A DNA stretch of 64,000 nucleotides from positions 238,568 through 302,567 of the forward strand of contig CAVXXX010000003.1 of assembly GCA_963765935.1 (NCBI GenBank), written 5' to 3'. Positions 26,284 to 34,995 of this stretch are shown here, one piece after another. The translations under genes and the position numbers were made by a program. The first letter of the stretch is position 1. Each line of letters starts with the position of its first letter. Source of the DNA: JAMXLG01 sp963765935. GTDB taxonomy: Bacteria; Vulcanimicrobiota; Vulcanimicrobiia; Vulcanimicrobiales; Vulcanimicrobiaceae. Below the pieces are notes generated by a model that searched no databases, had not been told where the DNA came from, and was given only the letters and a program-made list of their open reading frames with translations.

Positions 26284-27630
26284 TTAGGGTTTTGCGGAGG
26301 CGATCTTCTTCTGGAGGAATTGGATTGCGGCGTTTAATTGGGGATCGTGCGATAAGTCGCCGAAGCGGGAGCCGTTTGGTTCGTCGACGGCGACGTCGGG
26401 GTCGATGCCTTTGAGGTTGATGTCGCGATGGCGCGGCGTCAGGTAGTGCGCGGTTGTGATTTTGATCGCTGCACCGTCGGCGAGGGGCGTGAGCGTTTGC
26501 ATGACGCCTTTGCCGAACGTGCGCTGACCGATCAACGCGGCAATGCCGTCGTCTTGAAGCGCGCCCGCCATGATTTCGGATGCGGATGCGGTGTATTTAT
26601 TGACGAGCACGGTGACCGGTACGTTGAGGGTCGTGCTCGGGGAAGCATCGATCGTTTGGTCCGGTTCACCGCGTTGTTGCACGGTGAGTAGCGGGCGCTT
26701 ATTGATGAAGCGCGAGCTCATGTCGAGGGCGGAGTCGACGTAGCCGCCGCCGTCGTTGCGCAGATCGATCACGAGCGCGCGAGCGTTTTGCTGACGCAAC
26801 CGGTCGAGGGCGCTATCAAATTGATACGGCGTATCTTTGCCGAACGCGATGACGTAGACGTACCCGATGCCATTCGGCAGCATCTTGTCGACGACCGTCG
26901 GCGGTTGAATCTCGCTGCGTACGATCGTTAAGTCGCGCTGCGGTTCGGTACCGCGCGAGATCGCGAGACGCACCGGCGTGCCGGCTTTACCGCGCAACAG
27001 TTTGCTCGCGGCATCAACCGCAAGGCCCTTCGTACTCGCGCCGTCGATGGTTTGGATCAAATCGCCCGCGATCAATCCCGTTTTCTCGGCAGGTGTTCCC
27101 GGAACGACGTAACTGACGCTGATCAAATTGCTGACGCTGTCCTGCGCCACCATGACACCGATGCCGGAGATTCGTTCGGGATCCAACGCCGCGTTGAACG
27201 CCTTGAAATCATCGGGTGACATGAACACGGTGTACCGGTCGCCGACCGATTTTGCCATTCCCGCAATCGCCGCATACGCGTACTGCGTCGCCGTGCCGTG
27301 CGCGGTATCGGCCGAAGCAACGTCGGCGATTTCCTGATCGAGCGAGGCCAGCGCCGGTTCGACGCCATCGGTCGTCGCGATTTCTGGAACCGACACTTTG
27401 ACATGGCGTTTGGCCGCTTCATCCGCCAACGCACCGCGTGCCGCATCGAGGAGCGATTGCTCGTCGACGGCCTTATAATAGGTGCGCGCAAGCAGCCGGT
27501 AACTTTCGTTGACGTCTGCGGCTACCGTAGCGGGAAGCGTCGTCTGCGCAAATGCCGGCACAGACGCTCCGAGAGCAAGAATTACAGCACACGCGGCAAT
27601 GCGCGCGCGTCGCAAGCGAGGCGGGGTCAT
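26284..27630 (-). CDS. C-terminal processing peptidase, S41 family
   Basis: Protein of about 448 residues with a signal peptide (AACAVILALGASVPAFAQ). A helical N-terminal region is followed by a PDZ domain (VVPGTPAEKTGLIAGDLIQTIDG). The S41 catalytic core has the serine in YTASASEIMAGAL and the lysine in QRTFGKGVMQT, and LRNDGGGYVDSAL is the conserved strand. CtpA-type proteases act in the periplasm on tail-exposed substrates. I chose the ATG that starts MTPPRLRRAR; upstream in-frame starts would put charged residues before the signal. Single gene, ended by the terminator at 26.2 kb. Confidence 0.9.
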   Translation of the reverse strand: MTPPRLRRARIAACAVILALGASVPAFAQTTLPATVAADVNESYRLLARTYYKAVDEQSLLDAARGALADEAAKRHVKVSVPEIATTDGVEPALASLDQEIADVASADTAHGTATQYAYAAIAGMAKSVGDRYTVFMSPDDFKAFNAALDPERISGIGVMVAQDSVSNLISVSYVVPGTPAEKTGLIAGDLIQTIDGASTKGLAVDAASKLLRGKAGTPVRLAISRGTEPQRDLTIVRSEIQPPTVVDKMLPNGIGYVYVIAFGKDTPYQFDSALDRLRQQNARALVIDLRNDGGGYVDSALDMSSRFINKRPLLTVQQRGEPDQTIDASPSTTLNVPVTVLVNKYTASASEIMAGALQDDGIAALIGQRTFGKGVMQTLTPLADGAAIKITTAHYLTPRHRDINLKGIDPDVAVDEPNGSRFGDLSHDPQLNAAIQFLQKKIASAKP

Positions 27631-27730
27631 ATCGATACTGTATCGGTCCCGGCTCAATCCTACCTGAGACAAAAGCAATAAGACGAGCCCTGGTCCAAAC
27701 GCTTTGCTTTGCCTAGCAGAGCCAAGCGGA

Positions 27731-28603
27731 CTAGCGATCGGCGAGTGAGACGGCGATGAGTCCCGCGAGCACGAGCACGATTCCGATTCCGGACAATACG
27801 GTCGGAACTTCGCCGAGCTGTATCCACGCCGCGATGACGCCTACAACCGGATTCGCAAGCGTTCCCATGCTGGCGTCGCGCGCCGGCAATTCGTCGAGAA
27901 CGAAGATCCACAGAAAATACGCGACCGCCGTCGCAAGCAGCACGTTGTACGTGACGGCAAACGTGTACGCGGCATTCCACACAACCGGTCGTTCCGGAAC
28001 GGCAAGCGCGACAACCGCGAGCGCGATACCGCCGAAGAGTAATTGCCACGTCGTTAAGTTGAAGAGATCGATCGACCCACCGCGCTGCAGCCGCTTTGCC
28101 AGCACGATGCCGATCGCCCATGATAATCCGGCAAGAATCGCAAGAACTTCCGGCATGCCGAGCGAGTGATGTGGACCGATCATGCACAGAATCCCGGCGA
28201 ACGCAACGGCAATCGCAATCGCGTGTCGCACCGTCAACCGTTCGCCGAGAACGCGCGCGCCGATGATCGCCACCCAGAGCGGCATGGTATAGGCCAGCAT
28301 CGCCACCTGTCCCGCTCCCGCCGCGACAACGGCCCACGTCACTAAACCAATGAAGATTCCGGTTTGAAATAAGCCGATCCAAAAGAACGCCGCAGGCCGC
28401 TGCGGTGCCAAGCGCTTACGCAAGGCAACGCCGGTGAACGCGAGCACGAGACCGCCTCCCAGCGTACGCGTCGCAGCGAACACAAACGGCGGCGCATCGT
28501 GCACCGCGATTTTCATGACGACCCAGTTGTAACCCCAGAGCAGTGCCAGCACGACCAGCGCGATCAACGCGAGCCTGCGACGCGTGTTAGCGCCGGGATG
28601 CAC
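27731..28603 (-). CDS. EamA/DMT-family transporter
   Basis: About 290 residues with ten predicted membrane helices in two EamA repeats (LLWGYNWVVMKIAVHDAPPF; LAILAGLSWAIGIVLAKRLQ). Members export amino acids, purines or other metabolites from the cytoplasm. The GTG start at 28603 lies 17 bases inside the end of sua5, so the genes are probably co-translated. The longer open frame upstream lacks family similarity. Confidence 0.88.
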   Translation of the reverse strand: MHPGANTRRRLALIALVVLALLWGYNWVVMKIAVHDAPPFVFAATRTLGGGLVLAFTGVALRKRLAPQRPAAFFWIGLFQTGIFIGLVTWAVVAAGAGQVAMLAYTMPLWVAIIGARVLGERLTVRHAIAIAVAFAGILCMIGPHHSLGMPEVLAILAGLSWAIGIVLAKRLQRGGSIDLFNLTTWQLLFGGIALAVVALAVPERPVVWNAAYTFAVTYNVLLATAVAYFLWIFVLDELPARDASMGTLANPVVGVIAAWIQLGEVPTVLSGIGIVLVLAGLIAVSLADR

Positions 28604-29543
28604 GTCGCAAACGATCCATGATTGCGACACCGATTCCCTCGTCCGGAACCGCCTCCGCATCGATGCGAATCACATCTTCACGATCCAGTTCGTGCAGCGA
28701 TTCGAAAAGACGCGCGGCTGCTTCTCGTAAATCTCCACGCGGCGAGAGCGTGCGCACCGCTGCGTATCCGTCCACCGGGTGCGCAAATGCAAGTAATGCC
28801 GCATCATGGCGTTCCTTCGGCGTTACGTCCTTCGCAGCGCCGATAATGCGAATCGGTTTTGATGGCGCGTAATGTTGTGGCAAACGTCCGGGCGCAAGCG
28901 GTTTTGCGTCATCGGATAGTTCGCGTTCAATTCGTCCGATGACGCGCTCGATTTCTTCGACCGGGATCGCGCCATGGCGCAAGAGCGTCGGCTGCGGCTC
29001 GAGCAACAGAATCGTCGATTCTACCCCGTAGTTCGTAGCGCCGCCATCGACGATCAGGTCGACGCGATCGTCAAGCATTCGTTCAACGTGCTCTGCAAGG
29101 GTGGGGCTCAAATAGCCGAACGGATTCGCGCTCGGCGCCGCGAGCGGAAGACCGACGCGTTTGAGCAACATGCGCGCAACGGGATGCGCGGGATTTCGGA
29201 CAGCAACCGTTTCGAGTCCCGACGTCACGATCTCCGGAACGCGCGGCGTCTTTTTCATCACGAGCGTCAACGGGCCGGGCCAAAAACGCGCGATCAATTC
29301 GTGGGCGCTCTCGGGAATCGACGCGACGACCTCGCGCAGCATCGCGTCGCCGTCGACATGGACGATCAACGGATCGAACGTCGGACGGTTTTTGATTTCG
29401 AAGATCCGCGCGACCGCACGTCCATCGAACGCGCATGCACCAAGTCCGTAGACCGTTTCGGTTGGAAACGCGACGACCGCGCCGGAACGTAAGAGCGTTG
29501 CGGCACGGTCGATCGTTTCAGTTGTTGCTGGAAGTACGGGCAC
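28587..29543 (-). CDS. threonylcarbamoyl-AMP synthase, Sua5 type
   Basis: Protein of 318 residues. The YrdC domain (about 1-205) shows GAVVAFPTETVYGLGACAFD and IFEIKNRPTFDPLIVHV, and a C-terminal Sua5 domain starts near LPQHYAPSKPI. It makes threonylcarbamoyl-adenylate for t6A37 tRNA modification. The GTG start overlaps the stop of the upstream secreted protein gene as TAGTG, and its end overlaps the EamA gene, giving a three-gene operon. Confidence 0.93.
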   Translation of the reverse strand: MPVLPATTETIDRAATLLRSGAVVAFPTETVYGLGACAFDGRAVARIFEIKNRPTFDPLIVHVDGDAMLREVVASIPESAHELIARFWPGPLTLVMKKTPRVPEIVTSGLETVAVRNPAHPVARMLLKRVGLPLAAPSANPFGYLSPTLAEHVERMLDDRVDLIVDGGATNYGVESTILLLEPQPTLLRHGAIPVEEIERVIGRIERELSDDAKPLAPGRLPQHYAPSKPIRIIGAAKDVTPKERHDAALLAFAHPVDGYAAVRTLSPRGDLREAAARLFESLHELDREDVIRIDAEAVPDEGIGVAIMDRLRRASRR

Positions 29544-30088
29544 TACCCGTGGGATTGGCGACGGACCACCGAAACCACTTGAACTTGAACGGTCGTTCCC
29601 GCAGGCATGTTGACGTCTTGGCGGTTGTTCTTCGCGAGAAGGAAGCCGCCGGCGGCGCCAACGACGCCTCCGATACCGGTGTGGAAGACCGTCTTGCCGA
29701 TCGCGTTGCCGACGAGCATGCCGGCGAGCGCGCCGCCTGCTTCTTTCAACGCGTTATTCTTGGTCGACACGTTTGCGTTCGTCACGTTGGTACCGACGGT
29801 ATACGTGTAGCCGTTGGCAACGAGCCGGTTGAAGTGCAGCTGAATGCTGCCCGGACGTCCCTGGCTAGCCTTTTGAACCGACGATACGTAACCGTAAAGC
29901 GTTCCGCCGCTCACGCCACCGCCTGTGACGTTCGAGAGGCTTACCGGCTCGCCCACGTACGCATGATTGCTGGAAAGATTCTGATTCAGCGTGCCGTTCA
30001 GCATTGAACCCGAGGTCAGCGCCTGGGCGGCGACTATCGTCAGTGCCATGAATGCCGTGAGGGCGGTGCCGGTGAGAGTTTTGCGCAT
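29543..30088 (-). CDS. secreted glycine-zipper protein of unknown function
   Basis: Protein of 181 residues with a signal peptide (MRKTLTGTALTAFMALTIVA). A beta-rich middle with SSNHAYVGEPVSLSN precedes a glycine-zipper helix pair (AGGALAGMLVGNAIGKTVFHTGIGGVVGAAGG), a pattern used for membrane insertion or oligomerisation. The start has a strong GGAGGAG. It is first in an operon with sua5 and the EamA transporter; whether the association is functional is unclear. Confidence 0.7.
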   Translation of the reverse strand: MRKTLTGTALTAFMALTIVAAQALTSGSMLNGTLNQNLSSNHAYVGEPVSLSNVTGGGVSGGTLYGYVSSVQKASQGRPGSIQLHFNRLVANGYTYTVGTNVTNANVSTKNNALKEAGGALAGMLVGNAIGKTVFHTGIGGVVGAAGGFLLAKNNRQDVNMPAGTTVQVQVVSVVRRQSHG

Positions 30089-30115
30089 GGATGCTTCTCC
30101 TCCGATCGAGCAAAC

Positions 30116-30146
30116 AAAAAGGGGCTCGCTCCTGCGATCCCCTTTT
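30116..30146 (-). terminator. intrinsic terminator downstream of small secreted gene
   Basis: Arms 30117-30124 and 30139-30146 (8 bp) with a 14-base loop, followed on the minus strand by TTTTTGTTT. It separates the 30.18 kb gene from the sua5 operon. Confidence 0.7.
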
Positions 30147-30179
30147 CCCGTTTTTTGCCGAGGTCTACCGGCGGGGCCG

Positions 30180-30458
30180 CTATTGAACTGCGTAAACCGG
30201 GACCTTCCCCTTGATAACGGAGACTTTGATCGTTGAGTTCGCCTTGATCTTGCTAAAATCAGCCGACCCCGTGGCTGTCAAGGTGGTTTCCGAGCCGTTG
30301 TCCATCAGAACGGTCGCGTGCTGAGCGTCGTCAACCTTCTCCACTTTCACGACGTACGTGCCGTCGGGGATAAGGGACGCGTCGATCATCGCGGCGCTAG
30401 CGAGTGACGGAACGATAATGAGTGAGGCAAGAATTCCAGTAGCAAGGGCGCGGCGCAT
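30180..30458 (-). CDS. small secreted protein, unknown
   Basis: A 92-residue protein with signal MRRALATGILASLIIVPSLA, cut near ASA. The rest is a single small beta domain ending SVIKGKVPVYAVQ, with no cysteines. GGAGG five bases before the ATG decides the start; the frame extends upstream without a site. Followed by a terminator. No family recognised. Confidence 0.65.
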   Translation of the reverse strand: MRRALATGILASLIIVPSLASAAMIDASLIPDGTYVVKVEKVDDAQHATVLMDNGSETTLTATGSADFSKIKANSTIKVSVIKGKVPVYAVQ

Positions 30459-30560
30459 TGATTCCTCCGAAAGACTGGCGGGCACGCGGCATAGCATGCT
30501 CCGGGCAGTGTACGAAAGCCTACGACAGAAGCGGCAACGGCGCGGGACCAAAGAGAATCT

Positions 30561-31340
30561 TTACAAGCCCTTCCTTGATACGACGGCGACGTTTCCTTGC
30601 TCGGTGAGCATAAAGACCAGCGGCGCATGAGCGGTCGTGTGCAGCGGATTCGTCACCGTTCCTTGGGCGCTCGTCACATCGAAGCGGCCGCGAAAGCCAT
30701 CGGCCACGCTCAGTGTAAGATTCCCTTGCGTCGACTCCATTCGGACCAGATTTCCCGCCCAATTCGGGGCCAGGGTTGCGTTCACGTTGCCGTTTCCGCA
30801 GGTGAGCTCGACCATCGCGCGCGCGTTGCCGACGGTCACGTCGCCCTGATCGCTCTCTGCGGTGAGCGCGGAAAGCGCGTCGTCAACGAGAATCGGACCG
30901 TTCGCACTGTAAATCTGCATCGGCGCCGTCACGCGTTCGACGTGTACGCGACCGGCAAATTCACGCAAATCTACTTTCATGGCTGAGGGATAGGTGATTT
31001 GCAACTCGTATCCGGAAGCGCCGTCAAATGGAAGAATGTTTTGACTGGGACCGGTTACGGAGACGGTCAAACGCGTTCCGGTCTTCGATGTCGTTACGTG
31101 CAACGGTGGAACCTTCGGTCCGTAATCGACGACATGAAGTTTGATGGATGAGATACCGGATGCGGCGATGAGCCGTACGCTGCCGCTCACATTGAGCCGC
31201 ACCGTCGCCGCGTGCAACGTCGGAATATCACGATCGACGAGCGTTTGCGCGTCTGAGGCAAACCCACCTTGGGCATGCGCGGGAACGCCCGCGACAAGAA
31301 ATACGGCGGCGAGCGCCGCTAGGAAGAAGGCGCGCTTCAT
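30561..31340 (-). CDS. DUF4097-like beta-helix secreted protein
   Basis: Protein of 259 residues with a signal peptide ending AHAQG. The mature part repeats short strands such as VHVERVTAPMQIYSANGPI, LTAESDQGDVTVGNA and VRMESTQGNLTLSVADG, the pattern of DUF4097 putative adhesins. Its ATG overlaps the udgX stop (ATGA), so the two are translationally coupled despite unrelated roles. Confidence 0.75.
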   Translation of the reverse strand: MKRAFFLAALAAVFLVAGVPAHAQGGFASDAQTLVDRDIPTLHAATVRLNVSGSVRLIAASGISSIKLHVVDYGPKVPPLHVTTSKTGTRLTVSVTGPSQNILPFDGASGYELQITYPSAMKVDLREFAGRVHVERVTAPMQIYSANGPILVDDALSALTAESDQGDVTVGNARAMVELTCGNGNVNATLAPNWAGNLVRMESTQGNLTLSVADGFRGRFDVTSAQGTVTNPLHTTAHAPLVFMLTEQGNVAVVSRKGL

Positions 31341-31951
31341 GCCCTTTCATACTCGGCAGCGCGCTTAAGGTCCTCGACAAAGAGGGCGTACTGACGATGG
31401 CGATCCTCAGAATCTTGCGCGCGTAGGATCGACGACGGGTGAACGGTCGCAACGAGGTGACCGGCGAGCGGTGATGAGACGAGTTCGCCGCGGTGCTGCG
31501 TCAAACGAAACGCCGGACCCATCAACGTGTACGCGGCCGTTGCACCGAGCGCGACGACGAGATGTGGTTTGACGACTTTCAGTTCGGCCTCGAGCCACGG
31601 CCGGCACGCCTGAATTTCGATAACTTTCGGCTTTTGATGAATGCGCCGTTTTCCGCGTTCGATGAATTTGAAATGCTTGACGGCGTTGGTGACGTAGGCA
31701 TCGGAGGGATTAATGCCGGCCTCGGTCATCGCGTCGTGCAACACCTTTCCCGCAGGGCCGATAAAGGGATGACCCGCGACGTCTTCCTTATCACCCGGCT
31801 GTTCGCCGACGAGCATAAAGCGAGCGCGGGCCTTTCCTTCACCGAAGACGGTCTGCGTTGCATAGCGATAGAGCGGGCATCCGTGGCAGTGAGCGGCTGC
31901 CTTGCGAAGGCTTGCGAGCGAGAGACGTGGCGGCAAGTATTCAATCGCCAT
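31337..31951 (-). CDS. udgX: UdgX-type uracil-DNA glycosylase
   Basis: Protein of 204 residues in the family 4-related uracil-DNA glycosylases. GEQPGDKEDVAGHPFIGPAG (motif I), the insert KRRIHQKP with H105, and VHPSSILR (motif II) are the hallmarks of UdgX. In characterised UdgX the R-loop histidine attacks the abasic sugar and leaves the enzyme covalently bound to DNA. C22-x2-C25 and C116 match three of the iron-sulfur cluster ligands. The KRRIH loop separates it from ordinary family 4 UDG. First gene of a two-gene operon, divergent from the ABC-F gene. Confidence 0.88.
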   Translation of the reverse strand: MAIEYLPPRLSLASLRKAAAHCHGCPLYRYATQTVFGEGKARARFMLVGEQPGDKEDVAGHPFIGPAGKVLHDAMTEAGINPSDAYVTNAVKHFKFIERGKRRIHQKPKVIEIQACRPWLEAELKVVKPHLVVALGATAAYTLMGPAFRLTQHRGELVSSPLAGHLVATVHPSSILRAQDSEDRHRQYALFVEDLKRAAEYERA

Positions 31952-31991
31952 TCTAGGACCGTACCCATAGCCGCCGAATCGCGGAAGCGCC

Positions 31992-33803
31992 TTGGAACTT
32001 CTCCGTTTTTCCGACCTCGAATGCCACTATGGCGCCCGTGAAATCTTCTCCGGCTTGAGCGGCGTGCTCGCCGAAGGGGAACGAATCGGCCTTGTCGGTC
32101 CGAACGGCGCGGGAAAATCGTCGCTCTTGCGTCTGCTCGCCGGTATCGATACGCCGTTCGGCGGTTCAATCGTTCGGGCGCGCGGAACGCGTTTCGGTTA
32201 TCTCGCGCAAAGCGTCGCAGATGAAACCACCGCAACGCTCGCAGAGCTGGTCGATGGGGCGCTGGAACGCGCACCTCACGAAGAACGCGGACTGCGGGCA
32301 AAGACGCTACGCATTATGCTTGGCGCCTTCGGCTTCACCGAAGACGATCTCAACCGTTCGCTCCAAACGTTCTCCGGCGGACAGCGCGCAAAAGCGGCAC
32401 TTGCGCACGTATTGATCGATGATCCCGATTACTGCATTCTCGATGAACCCACGAACCATCTCGATATTTCGACGGTGCGCTGGCTCGAATCGTACATTGC
32501 CGCCGACAAACGCGCGTATCTCATCGTCTCCCACGATCGCTACTTCCTCGACCGCGTCGCCGGACGCATTTGGGAGCTCGATCGCCGCAAGCTCTACACG
32601 TATCCGCCGGCAACCCCTGCCTACGCGTCGTTTGTTGAGGCGCGTGAAGAGCGACGCGCGCGCGAACGCAACGAGTACGACGCGTACATCGCAGAACGTG
32701 ACAAAGCACGCGCAACCGTTGCTGGACTGCGCGCTACGCTGACCTCATCGAACTATAGCCGCGTCCGCAGTCGCGAGAAGCAATTGGCGCGGATGGAATC
32801 GCAAAGCATTGCACCTCCGCCCCCGGCACGGCGTACGATCGCCGTCGGACTAACGGCATCACGCCGCGGCGGTAATGGATTTGCATTTGAAGCGCAAGCG
32901 CTGACGAAGCGGTACGATCGAACGCTCTTCGAGAACTTGACCATCGACGTTGAAGGCGGCGAACGGCTTGCGGTCGTCGGTGCGAACGGCTCTGGGAAAT
33001 CGACGTTTCTGAAGATACTCCACGGCGACGTCGCCGCCGATCATGGTGCGGTCCGCTTCAATCCGGCGTCGGAGGTCGCGACGTTCTCGCAAAATGCTCA
33101 CGAGGACTTGGAGGGCGCGCAAAGCGCCGTTGAAGCCGTCATGCGTTCCGGTAACGTCAGCGACGAACGGGCGCGAAGTCTGCTCGGACGCATGCGGATC
33201 AGCGGCGACGATGGTGACAAACCGATTCAGGCATTTTCGGGCGGCGAACGGCGACGGATCATGCTCGCGTGCCTGATGGCGCGTGCTGCCGACATTCTTC
33301 TGCTCGACGAGCCGACGAACGATCTGGACGTCGAGAGTCAAGAGGCACTCGAATCGGTACTCGCAGCATACGAAGGAACGATCGTCGCCGTTTCGCACGA
33401 CCGATATTTTCTGAACGCCCTTTGCGACCGCGTGCTTTGGATCGAAGACGGTTCGTGGGGCGTGCTCGAAGGCGGCTACGAAGCGTACGAAGCGCAAGTG
33501 CGCGACCGGGAGCGGGTCAAGCTTGAAAGCCGCGTTACGCCGCGAAGGGAAAAGACATCGTCGCTTACGCCGCTCAAGGTGCGGTCGCGTCTAGAAACGC
33601 AGGTCGCTCGTCTCGAACGCGAGATTGAGAAACTCGATGCGCGCCGGGCCGAAATCGATTCGCTCTTTGCCGATCCGGTACTATACGAAGATCGTCCACG
33701 GGTCAAAGAATTGGAAGCGGAACGCGAGGCGATAACGGCGCGCAGCGCGCAAGCCGTCACGGAATGGGAGTCGCGTTTGCTCGACTTGGAAGGGCTGGGG
33801 TAA
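31992..33803 (+). CDS. ABC-F family ATPase, Uup-like
   Basis: Protein of 603 residues with two nucleotide-binding domains and no membrane segments. Walker A motifs are GPNGAGKSS and GANGSGKST. Signatures are FSGGQRAK and FSGGERRR. Walker B regions are CILDEPTNHLDI and LLLDEPTNDLDV. A charged linker sits between the domains. The C-terminal coiled coil (LETQVARLEREIEKLDARR) is characteristic of Uup, which binds DNA or ribosomes. It probably acts in translation or at branched DNA. The TTG start is the first in-frame start that retains the N-terminal strand MELLRFSDLE; no strong ribosome site is seen. Confidence 0.9.
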   Translation: MELLRFSDLECHYGAREIFSGLSGVLAEGERIGLVGPNGAGKSSLLRLLAGIDTPFGGSIVRARGTRFGYLAQSVADETTATLAELVDGALERAPHEERGLRAKTLRIMLGAFGFTEDDLNRSLQTFSGGQRAKAALAHVLIDDPDYCILDEPTNHLDISTVRWLESYIAADKRAYLIVSHDRYFLDRVAGRIWELDRRKLYTYPPATPAYASFVEAREERRARERNEYDAYIAERDKARATVAGLRATLTSSNYSRVRSREKQLARMESQSIAPPPPARRTIAVGLTASRRGGNGFAFEAQALTKRYDRTLFENLTIDVEGGERLAVVGANGSGKSTFLKILHGDVAADHGAVRFNPASEVATFSQNAHEDLEGAQSAVEAVMRSGNVSDERARSLLGRMRISGDDGDKPIQAFSGGERRRIMLACLMARAADILLLDEPTNDLDVESQEALESVLAAYEGTIVAVSHDRYFLNALCDRVLWIEDGSWGVLEGGYEAYEAQVRDRERVKLESRVTPRREKTSSLTPLKVRSRLETQVARLEREIEKLDARRAEIDSLFADPVLYEDRPRVKELEAEREAITARSAQAVTEWESRLLDLEGLG

Positions 33804-33809
33804 GCGCCG

Positions 33810-34409
33810 CTATAGCTGCGCGGTTCCGATCAAACCATTGCGCGTGACGAGCGCCGCAAGTTCGCGTTCCGCGTAGTTTTCCGTTCCGCGCGGCCGCATC
33901 GGTAAAACCATATATCGCGCATCCGCGGTGCTGTCCCATACGGTAATCTTTGTTTGCGACGAAAGCGTTACGCCGAATTCTTCGAGGATCTTACGCGGCT
34001 CGCGCACGGCTCTCGAACGGTATTCCAAACTCTTGTACCAGCTCGGCGATGGACCGAGCAACGCGATCGGATAACACGAACACAGCGTGCAGACGATGAG
34101 GTTGTGTTGTTCGGGCGTTTTCTCGACGACGCGCAACGTAACGCTCGACCACTGGCTTAGATCGATTCCCATCGACGCGATTGCGCCGTTTGCATCGTCG
34201 AGCAGACGCGCTTTAAATGCCGGATCGGTCCACGCGTGCGCCACGATCGCGTAGCCGTTTTCGGGACGCGCCGAGGATAAGAATAGCTCGACCAAAGCAT
34301 CGAGTTCCGTTTCGTTCGTAATGCCTTCGCGCTCGAGCGTTGCAACCAGCGCCTTGACGCGATTCGATACGGCGGCACTGCGTTCGTGATCGTGCGCATG
34401 TACGCTCAT
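33810..34409 (-). CDS. nitrile hydratase alpha subunit, cobalt type
   Basis: Protein of 199 residues. The metal site VCTLCSCYP carries C107, C110 and C112; the threonine between the first two cysteines is typical of cobalt rather than iron enzymes. NGYAIVAHAWTDPAFKARLL is the conserved helix. It hydrates nitriles to amides, or related thiocyanate or heterocyclic nitrile substrates. It is third in the operon; its ATG overlaps the preceding stop (ATGA). Neither an activator/chaperone nor a downstream amidase gene is adjacent. Confidence 0.92.
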   Translation of the reverse strand: MSVHAHDHERSAAVSNRVKALVATLEREGITNETELDALVELFLSSARPENGYAIVAHAWTDPAFKARLLDDANGAIASMGIDLSQWSSVTLRVVEKTPEQHNLIVCTLCSCYPIALLGPSPSWYKSLEYRSRAVREPRKILEEFGVTLSSQTKITVWDSTADARYMVLPMRPRGTENYAERELAALVTRNGLIGTAQL

Positions 34410-34678
34410 GCCTCAACCTCCAAGTATTCCTCGAACATGTCCGCGCAGATCGTACCCTCATCACCGCCTCCGAAGATCGTGGATGAAGGAAAGGCGACCG
34501 TGTAGAGCCGGCTCTTTCGAGCAGCACCGCCGTTCGCTGCGGCGTCGTCGGGAAACGGAAACGATCCGAGGATGTTCACAATGACGCCGCGCGCGTTCTG
34601 TAAGTACCCGGGAAGCCGCGTATGACCGCTCCCCGTTCGCAGCCGCGTTCGCACTTCCGTTCCGACAGTGAACGTCAC
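34406..34678 (-). CDS. nitrile hydratase beta subunit, C-terminal domain as a separate protein
   Basis: A 90-residue SH3-like barrel equivalent to the C-terminal half of the normal beta chain; GHTRLPGYLQNARGVI is the conserved entry (HTRLP), and EGTICADMFEEYLE the end. In most nitrile hydratases this is fused to the N-terminal helical half. Here a stop and a new ATG (ATGA) separate them. This matches the split seen in thiocyanate hydrolase and toyocamycin nitrile hydratase. Confidence 0.85.
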   Translation of the reverse strand: MTFTVGTEVRTRLRTGSGHTRLPGYLQNARGVIVNILGSFPFPDDAAANGGAARKSRLYTVAFPSSTIFGGGDEGTICADMFEEYLEVEA

Positions 34679-34941
34679 CGCAGAACCCCTTTCTCCGCGA
34701 GGAGCGTTTCGATGGCATCGAGCCAGCGTTCGTAGTACGAAGCCTTGCGATATTTCTTCCGATCCATTCGTTCGATCGCGTAGCGAAACTCATCGAGCGT
34801 GTATGTTCCGCGCTTGAGGAAGACGCGGTTGAGCGCAAAAACCCGCGCCTCCCACTCATGGTGAAACGGCGCTTCGTCGCCCGGTTCGAATGCGATGCGC
34901 CCGAACTCGAGGGACCCGCCGATATCGTGCGGTCTTTCCAT
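34675..34941 (-). CDS. nitrile hydratase beta subunit, N-terminal domain as a separate protein
   Basis: An 88-residue helical protein starting MERPHDIGGSLEFGRI, the signature of the beta subunit N-terminus. It includes FHHEWEARVFALNR and ends EKGVLR before the C-terminal barrel would begin. AGAGG precedes the chosen ATG; the frame continues upstream but overlaps the divergent gene's start region. It is first of the three-gene nitrile hydratase operon. Confidence 0.85.
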   Translation of the reverse strand: MERPHDIGGSLEFGRIAFEPGDEAPFHHEWEARVFALNRVFLKRGTYTLDEFRYAIERMDRKKYRKASYYERWLDAIETLLAEKGVLR

Positions 34942-34995
34942 GGGAACCTCTTCGAAGGCACCGGACGCAGTCCATGCGTGTCGAAGAGCATCGCA

